A DNA stretch of 28,421 bases. Origin: Candidatus Bathyarchaeota archaeon. GTDB lineage: Archaea; Thermoproteota; Bathyarchaeia; TCS64. The stretch covers positions 1 to 28,421 of the forward strand of contig JAFGTA010000080.1 in NCBI GenBank assembly GCA_016934355.1, read 5' to 3'. A model generated the notes under the pieces. That model searched no databases, was not told the origin of the DNA, and saw only the letters and a list, made by a program, of their open reading frames with translations. Each line of letters starts with the position of its first letter. Positions within the stretch are counted from its first letter, which is position 1. Of the stretch, positions 23,394-28,421 are shown piece after piece. Position numbers and translations under genes: made by a program.

Positions 23394-25303
23394 GCTAGCC
23401 TGAACGTGTCCAGCAGCCTCGGCGCATGACCCCGCACCCCACGCATCTTAGAGATGGTTCTAGCCATGTTCTCGCACTTAGACTCCTCGCCGTGGACCAG
23501 GAACACCCGTTTGGGCTGAGGCCTGAGCCTCCGCACATAGTTAATCAGCTGGCGGCGGTCGCTGTGCCCCGAGAAGCCCTGCACCGTGTGGGTGCTCATC
23601 TCGATGTTGATGACCTCCATCTTGCCGTCCCGGTTGTAGATCTGCGCCGAGCCCATGCCCGACTGGACACGCTGCCCCATGGTGCCGGCCACCTGATAGC
23701 TCACGAAGATCATGCCGTTCTCGTCATAGGGCGCCAGCCGCTTGAAGTAGTCCAGCACGGGGCCGCCCTCCATCATGCCCGCCGTAGCCATGATTATGCA
23801 TGGACCGCCCTCGACTATCTCGTCTCGGCTGTCAGGCTGCTTGACGACTGTGAAGTAGTCCGACTCGAAGGGGTTCACGCCCTGCTGCAGTATCTGGTCG
23901 CGTATCTCATGACTCATATAGCCTGGATACGCGGTGTGAATCCCCGTGGCCTCCGATATCATGCCCTCGATGTAGACGGGAGCCTCCAGCAGGTCGCCCG
24001 ACTGCATGTACTTGTTGATGACCATGAGTATCTCCTGTGCCCTCCCCACAGCGGGGACAGGGATCAGCACTTTTCCCTTCTTCAGTATGTGGTTGGATAT
24101 GTCCACGAACATGGCGTCGGTCTCCTCCCTGCTGGGGTTCATGTTGTCGGGGCCGCCGTACGTGGACTCCATGATCAGGGTCTCGACCCGCGGGAAGTAG
24201 GTGGACGCTGGCTGAAGCAGCGCCGTGGGGCCGAACTTGAAGTCCCCCGTGTAGACGACGTTGTGAAGCCCCTTCCCGATGTGTAGGTGGACGATGCTTG
24301 AGCCCAGGATGTGGCCCGCGTTGTGGAGTGTGAGCCTAATGTCGGGGGATATGTCCGTGACCTCGCCGTAGCTGAGGGGGATCGTATGCAGTATAACCTC
24401 GAAGATGTCCTCGGGGCTGTAGGGCGGCACCTTCCCCTCCTTCCTGGTGACGTCGATATAGTCGCTCTGAAGGAGAGTCATGACGTTGGCGGTGGGCTCG
24501 CTGCAGTACACGGGGCCGTTGAACCCGTACTTGTAGAGGTAGGGCAGGAAGCCGCAGTGGTCTAGGTGGGCGTGTGTAATGACGACGGCGTCCAGGGTGT
24601 TGACGTTGAACTCATCGACGTCGAGCCGCGGATACGAGCTTATCGGGCTCCTGCTGCCGGGGTTGATGCCGCAGTCCAGCAGGATCTGGCTCTCACGGGT
24701 CTTCACCAGTATCGCGGATCTACCGACCTGGCGGCTGCTGCCGAGGAAAGTGACCCGGACGTCGCCGGACTGATTATAGATGGGCCTGAAGATGGACTCG
24801 CCTGTCTCCCTGAGCACGCGCTCCCTCTCCTTGCTCTTCGAGTAGAGGAAGCCCCTGATCTGCTTGATCGTCATGGACGGGATGGGCGGGGACCGCACGA
24901 AGTTAGGGCTCCAGCGGGTCCTCTTCACGATCTCAAGCACGTTGGAGCCGCTCTTACCGATGGCCACGCCAGGCTTCTCGACCTCCAGCACAACCTCGCC
25001 CAGCGCAGGGTCGAAGTACGCCTGTACCAGGCCGGCCTCCTGAAGCACGTCTTTAAGGATATTCTCGGACTGTATCTCGGGCAGGCGGACGGAGGGGTCG
25101 CTCCTCACAACGATACGCTTCTTTATTATGCCCGCTATCTCGCCGACGATGTGGCTCCGCTCCTGGAGTATCTCCGGCTTCTGGCAGTAGATGGCGAGCC
25201 TCGGCCCCTCGAACTCGATCCGAGTGATACCCACATCTGGGGGTATCTTATCCAGTATCGCCTGCCTTATCTCCGAGTAGGTTAATCCCTGCGACGTGTC
25301 CAT
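23390..25303 (-). CDS. aCPSF1/FttA: KH-domain beta-CASP ribonuclease and transcription termination factor
   Basis: A 637-residue protein with the full aCPSF1 layout. Two KH domains come first (residues about 1-150, with the KH loop IGKSGSNV), then a metallo-beta-lactamase domain with H244-A-H-L-D-H249 zinc ligands, the inserted beta-CASP domain, and a C-terminal SGHSDRRQL and VHGEESK block. aCPSF1 cuts nascent RNA 3' of U-rich sites and ends transcription genome-wide in archaea. The ATG at 25303 lies 11 bases after the proteasome beta stop, so the two share an operon, a pairing I recall from other archaea. The length is typical (about 630-650). Confidence 0.97.
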   Translation of the reverse strand: MDTSQGLTYSEIRQAILDKIPPDVGITRIEFEGPRLAIYCQKPEILQERSHIVGEIAGIIKKRIVVRSDPSVRLPEIQSENILKDVLQEAGLVQAYFDPALGEVVLEVEKPGVAIGKSGSNVLEIVKRTRWSPNFVRSPPIPSMTIKQIRGFLYSKSKERERVLRETGESIFRPIYNQSGDVRVTFLGSSRQVGRSAILVKTRESQILLDCGINPGSRSPISSYPRLDVDEFNVNTLDAVVITHAHLDHCGFLPYLYKYGFNGPVYCSEPTANVMTLLQSDYIDVTRKEGKVPPYSPEDIFEVILHTIPLSYGEVTDISPDIRLTLHNAGHILGSSIVHLHIGKGLHNVVYTGDFKFGPTALLQPASTYFPRVETLIMESTYGGPDNMNPSREETDAMFVDISNHILKKGKVLIPVPAVGRAQEILMVINKYMQSGDLLEAPVYIEGMISEATGIHTAYPGYMSHEIRDQILQQGVNPFESDYFTVVKQPDSRDEIVEGGPCIIMATAGMMEGGPVLDYFKRLAPYDENGMIFVSYQVAGTMGQRVQSGMGSAQIYNRDGKMEVINIEMSTHTVQGFSGHSDRRQLINYVRRLRPQPKRVFLVHGEESKCENMARTISKMRGVRGHAPRLLDTFRLA

Positions 25304-25314
25304 CAGTATCTATC

Positions 25315-25947
25315 TCAGTTGTTGAGTATTGCTTCCTTCTCATCCGGCGAAAGCTCGCGGAACCCCGCGGCGTCTATAACCGCAACATCGAAGCTGTCAC
25401 CGCTGGCGACGTCCCGCTTCATAGCGGAGTCCACGGCCTTCACCACGACAGGCAGCATCTCGTCCACCGTGCTGTCCTCCCTGAACTGCGCCTCGAGGAC
25501 GCCATAAGCGAAAGGTGAGCCCGACCCGGTTGAAACCATCTTCTCCTCGATGAGGCTACCATATGGGTCGAGGTTGAAGACGTGGGGACCCGTCTCGTCG
25601 AATCCCCCGACGAGGGCCTGCATGGGGAGAGGCATCCCGACCTCGCGGTTGCTGAAGAGAAGGTTAGAGACGAGCCTCGCGGCCGACTGCACAGGCAACG
25701 GCCTGTTCTTCTCCAGCTCGTAGAGGCGCGCGTTGACCTTCAGAATCTCGACGACCCTCTGCGCCACTGCGACTCCGCCGGCGATTGTCATCGCCAGCGT
25801 GTCCGAGACCTGGTAGACCTTCTTCGCGTGCTTGCTGGCCACGTAGTTGCCCATCGTGGCTCGTGTGTCCGTGCCCAGTATGACTCCGTCTATACAGACG
25901 ACTCCTACTGTGGTTGTGCCTTTTAGTATCCCTGTTTCTGTTGACAT
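25315..25947 (-). CDS. psmB: Proteasome beta subunit
   Basis: The catalytic subunit of the archaeal 20S proteasome. A 10-residue propeptide (MSTETGILKG) precedes the nucleophile Thr11 in TTTVGVV. Mature positions D17 (D27) and K33 (K43) are present as required for catalysis, and GSGSPFAYGVLE is the usual conserved block. The mature chain is 200 residues, normal for the family. GGAG lies 7 bases before the ATG at 25947. It leads the psmB-aCPSF1 operon and is divergent from egsA. Together with the CDC48-type ATPase in the same window it supports protein quality control by unfolding and degradation. Confidence 0.97.
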   Translation of the reverse strand: MSTETGILKGTTTVGVVCIDGVILGTDTRATMGNYVASKHAKKVYQVSDTLAMTIAGGVAVAQRVVEILKVNARLYELEKNRPLPVQSAARLVSNLLFSNREVGMPLPMQALVGGFDETGPHVFNLDPYGSLIEEKMVSTGSGSPFAYGVLEAQFREDSTVDEMLPVVVKAVDSAMKRDVASGDSFDVAVIDAAGFRELSPDEKEAILNN

Positions 25948-25962
25948 TTAATATCTCCTAAA

Positions 25963-26008
25963 CAAGTAGTTAAGAGAGAGGTATCCTAGAAAGGAAGACC
26001 AAGTAGTT
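25963..26008. repeat. Direct repeat CAAGTAGTT in the psmB-egsA divergent promoter
   Basis: CAAGTAGTT occurs at 25963-25971 and 26000-26008, 37 bases apart in the same direction. The stretch 25948-26108 is AT-rich and holds the promoters of psmB and egsA. Two 9-mers could be chance or a regulator site. Confidence 0.3.
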
Positions 26009-26022
26009 TAAAAATGTGCTCC

Positions 26023-26031
26023 TTTATAAAA
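26023..26031 (+). promoter_or_regulatory. TATA box of egsA
   Basis: TTTATAAAA, flanked as CCTTTATAAAAGG, is the best archaeal TATA box in the window. Transcription would begin near 26055, so a GTG at 26016 cannot be used if this box is active. Confidence 0.55.
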
Positions 26032-26108
26032 GGTTTCTAGATTTAGCAAACCTATATGTATCTCGCAACCCGAAATTATCTCTATTCGCGGATAGGCAGT
26101 ACAGAAAA

Positions 26109-27176
26109 TTGACAAAATCTGAACGATTCAACGCCATACACAGGATAGACCTGCCCCGGATCGTCCTCGTGGGCGAGTCGGTGCTGGACAAGCTCTGCCC
26201 CATATGCGCTGAACTGGACTTCGGCAAGGCCCTCATAGTGACAGGCAAGACCACGTACCGAGTGGCGGGGAAACGCGCCGAGGAGATTCTCCGTTCAGAT
26301 GGGTTGGATGCCGATTGCATATTCGTAGAGGACGCGACGCTGGACACGGTCGATAGGGTGAACAGCAAGGCGCTGGAGATGGATGCAGACGTCATCCTCG
26401 GAGTCGGCGGCGGAAGAAACATAGACGTCGCGAAGCTGTCCGCGTACAAGACAGGTAAGTTCTTCGTCAGCGTCCCTACAGTGGCCAGTCACGACGGCAT
26501 AGCCAGCAGCCTCGCCTCGGTTAAGGGGATGGGGAGGCCATATACGGTGAAGGCGGCTTCCCCCGTAGCCGTGGTGATGGACAGCAAGATCATCGCAGAG
26601 TCGCCGTACAGGTTCACGGCGTCGGGGTGCGGCGACATAATCAGCAAGGCGACGGAGGTTAGGGACTGGAGGCTCGCCCACGACGAAAACGACGACTACT
26701 ACGGCGGATACGCGGGCAGCCTCAGCCTCATGGGCTCGGAGCACGTCATAAGCAGCGCCGACCTCATCCGCAGACGGACGCAGGAGGGTATCAGGACCCT
26801 ACTGGAGGCGCTCGTGAGCTGCGGCGTCGCCATGAGCATAGCCGGCAGCAGCAGGCCCACGAGCGGCTCCGCCCACCTCTTCAGCCACGCCCTGGACCAG
26901 ATCGCCGAGAAGCCTGCGCTCCACGGAGAGCAGTGCGGCGTAGGAGTGATAATGATGGCCAAGCTCCACGGTCTAGACTGGGAGGCGATACGCTCCGCTC
27001 TTGAGGTGATAGGCGCCCCGACGACTGCCGAGCAGCTGGGAATAGACACGGAGACGGTCGTCAAGGCCCTGACGCTGGCTCAGTCCATCCGCCCCGAGAG
27101 GTACACGATCCTCAGCAAGGAGAGACTCGATGAGGGGAAAGCCAGGGAGCTGGCGGAGTCCACGGGCGTCATCTAG
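26109..27176 (+). CDS. egsA: sn-glycerol-1-phosphate dehydrogenase
   Basis: Makes sn-glycerol-1-phosphate from dihydroxyacetone phosphate with NAD(P)H, the first step to archaeal ether lipids. ILGVGGGRNIDVAKL is the nucleotide-binding block; VPTVASHDGIASSLAS, then HLFSHALDQI and LHGEQCGVG, hold the Asp/His zinc ligands of the iron-type dehydrogenase fold. The start is uncertain. GTG at 26016 gives 386 residues, but its first 31 codons are AT-rich, contain the TATA box and lengthen the family's usual short N-terminus. TTG at 26109 gives 355 residues, close to the family norm, and is preferred here. The gene is divergent from psmB and followed by the CDC48 gene on the same strand after 97 bases. 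Confidence 0.94.
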   Translation: MTKSERFNAIHRIDLPRIVLVGESVLDKLCPICAELDFGKALIVTGKTTYRVAGKRAEEILRSDGLDADCIFVEDATLDTVDRVNSKALEMDADVILGVGGGRNIDVAKLSAYKTGKFFVSVPTVASHDGIASSLASVKGMGRPYTVKAASPVAVVMDSKIIAESPYRFTASGCGDIISKATEVRDWRLAHDENDDYYGGYAGSLSLMGSEHVISSADLIRRRTQEGIRTLLEALVSCGVAMSIAGSSRPTSGSAHLFSHALDQIAEKPALHGEQCGVGVIMMAKLHGLDWEAIRSALEVIGAPTTAEQLGIDTETVVKALTLAQSIRPERYTILSKERLDEGKARELAESTGVI

Positions 27177-27218
27177 CAGTCCCATGTACCTGTTGCTCGT
27201 CCTCGACACATGACTAAT

Positions 27219-27226
27219 CTTTATAA
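27219..27226 (+). promoter_or_regulatory. TATA box of the CDC48 gene
   Basis: CTTTATAA lies about 25 bases before 27249 and about 50 before the GTG at 27274. That leaves a leader of about 25 bases holding GGTGA at 27262-27266. Confidence 0.5.
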
Positions 27227-27273
27227 CCGTCTCCGCCTTCAAGGAAATGAGAATCTATTTAGGTGAACATCTA

Positions 27274-28421
27274 GTGAGCAGCGTCCAGTTGAAGGTATCA
27301 GAAGCTAAACAGCAGCGAGACGTGGGTAGAAGCATCGCCAGGATGGACTCGGAGACCATGAAGACGCTGGGAGTAACCGTCGGCGACGTCGTGCAGATCG
27401 AGGGAAAGAAGGCGACCGCCGCCAAGGCGTGGCCCGCCTACCCTGAAGACCAGGGCCTCGGCATCATAAGGATCGACGGCTTCATCAGGAAGAACTGCAG
27501 CGTCGCAATAAACGAGTTCGTACAGGTCAATAAGGCGGACGCCGAGTACGCCACAAGCGTCAAGCTCGCCCCCGTTGACATCAGGATAAGCGTCGACAAC
27601 GACTTCATAAGGTTCGTCAAGGACAGGCTCATCGACCGCCCCGCCACCCGTGGAGACACGCTCCTCATCATGATGCTCGGCCACAGCGTCCCATTCATGG
27701 TGGTGAACACGCGGCCTGGCGGCATAGTCAAGATCGCGCCTACCACAGAGATCAGCATAATGAGCGAGCCGGTGCCGGAGCTTGAGATGCCCAGCCGCAC
27801 CACGTACGAGGACATAGGCGGCCTCGACGAGGAGATCAGGCGCATTAGGGAGATGGTGGAGCTGCCGCTGAGACACCCCGAGATATTCCAGAGGCTCGGC
27901 ATCGACCCGCCGAAAGGCGTGCTACTGCATGGGCCCCCAGGCTGCGGCAAGACGCTGCTCGCCAGAGCCGTCGCCAACGAGAGCGAGGCGAACTTCTACG
28001 CAATCAACGGCCCGGAGATCATGAGCAAGTTCTACGGCGAGTCCGAGGCAAGGATGCGTAAGATGTTCGAGGACGCCGAGAAGAACGCGCCCAGCATACT
28101 GTTCATAGACGAGATAGACGCCATCGCCCCCAAGCGCAGCGAGGTCACAGGAGAGGTGGAGCGCAGAGTGGTCGCCCAGCTGCTGGCATCCATGGATGGC
28201 CTCAAAGGCAGAGGCCACATAATAGTCATAGGCGCCACCAACAGACCCGACGCGATAGACGAGGCCCTGAGGCGCCCCGGGAGGTTCGACAGAGAGATCG
28301 AGATAGGCATCCCTGGTAGGGCTGGGAGGATGGAGATACTCCAGATCCACACCAGGGGCATGCCCCTCGCGGAGGATGTCAACCTGCAGCGATTCTCCGA
28401 GATTACCCACGGGTACACGGG
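27274..28421 (+). CDS. CDC48/VAT-type AAA+ ATPase (3' end off window)
   Basis: The first 382 codons of a Cdc48/p97-like unfoldase. The N domain (residues about 1-175) has the double-psi barrel look ([11 protein letters not shown], then [10 protein letters not shown]). The D1 AAA domain follows: [21 protein letters not shown], Walker A GPPGCGKT, Walker [15 protein letters not shown], and sensor [21 protein letters not shown]2 is beyond the edge. GTG at 27274 is chosen because GGTGA lies 7 bases upstream and the family usually begins at this point. An in-frame ATG at 27247 sits on the predicted transcription start and would add nine residues. It likely feeds the proteasome or remodels complexes. 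Confidence 0.95.
   Translation, partial: MSSVQLKVSEAKQQRDVGRSIARMDSETMKTLGVTVGDVVQIEGKKATAAKAWPAYPEDQGLGIIRIDGFIRKNCSVAINEFVQVNKADAEYATSVKLAPVDIRISVDNDFIRFVKDRLIDRPATRGDTLLIMMLGHSVPFMVVNTRPGGIVKIAPTTEISIMSEPVPELEMPSRTTYEDIGGLDEEIRRIREMVELPLRHPEIFQRLGIDPPKGVLLHGPPGCGKTLLARAVANESEANFYAINGPEIMSKFYGESEARMRKMFEDAEKNAPSILFIDEIDAIAPKRSEVTGEVERRVVAQLLASMDGLKGRGHIIVIGATNRPDAIDEALRRPGRFDREIEIGIPGRAGRMEILQIHTRGMPLAEDVNLQRFSEITHGYT

Overview
The window is archaeal. It carries a 20S proteasome beta subunit, the KH/beta-CASP termination nuclease aCPSF1 (FttA), a glycerol-1-phosphate dehydrogenase for archaeal lipids, a CDC48/VAT-type AAA ATPase and an archaeal SepF. Promoters look archaeal: TATA-like boxes lie about 25-35 bases before several starts, and genes inside operons have GGTGA or GGAGG ribosome sites. 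The DNA is GC-rich, with AT-rich gaps between genes. SepF implies FtsZ-type division, which argues against Sulfolobales-like Thermoproteota. An uncultured TACK/Bathyarchaeia-like or deep euryarchaeal lineage would fit, but I cannot fix the taxon from sequence alone.

Layout. (1) Bases 1-8111, minus strand: one uninterrupted, 3'-truncated reading frame of more than 2700 codons. It encodes a secreted multidomain protein: signal peptide, thioredoxin fold, 24-cysteine module, Asp/Gly linker, amidotransferase-like fold, CARDB-like domains, 14 propeller blades, then more CARDB-like domains. (2) 8275-10916: pyrophosphatase, GNAT acetyltransferase, a lone hypC and an MFS transporter, on alternating strands. 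(3) 10913-21861, minus strand, read right to left: an SSS-family symporter; korD-korA-korB-korC plus a NUDIX gene; a sulfur-relay cluster tusA-dsrE2-dsrE-dsrF-dsrH with an Lrp/AsnC regulator; then hyuA-hyuB. (4) 21948-22898: an ornithine cyclodeaminase/alanine dehydrogenase family enzyme. (5) 23082-28421: core genes sepF (+), psmB-aCPSF1 (-), egsA (+) and the start of a CDC48 gene (+).

How the genes fit together. The symporter, the 2-oxoacid:ferredoxin oxidoreductase, the alanine-dehydrogenase-like enzyme and the ATP-dependent HyuAB pair suggest uptake and ferredoxin-linked breakdown of amino acids, 2-oxoacids or cyclic amides. The tus/dsr cluster encodes sulfur carriers with no sulfur-oxidising or sulfite-reducing enzyme nearby. 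A perfect 12-bp inverted repeat flanks its TATA box and is probably its operator.

Most notable points: the giant secreted protein and its two predicted seven-bladed propellers; the tusA operator; two genes (hyuA and the NUDIX gene) whose only sensible start codon is CTG; and a repeat-dense control region before sepF. No tRNA, rRNA, CRISPR array or insertion sequence was seen. No gap between genes exceeds about 185 bases.
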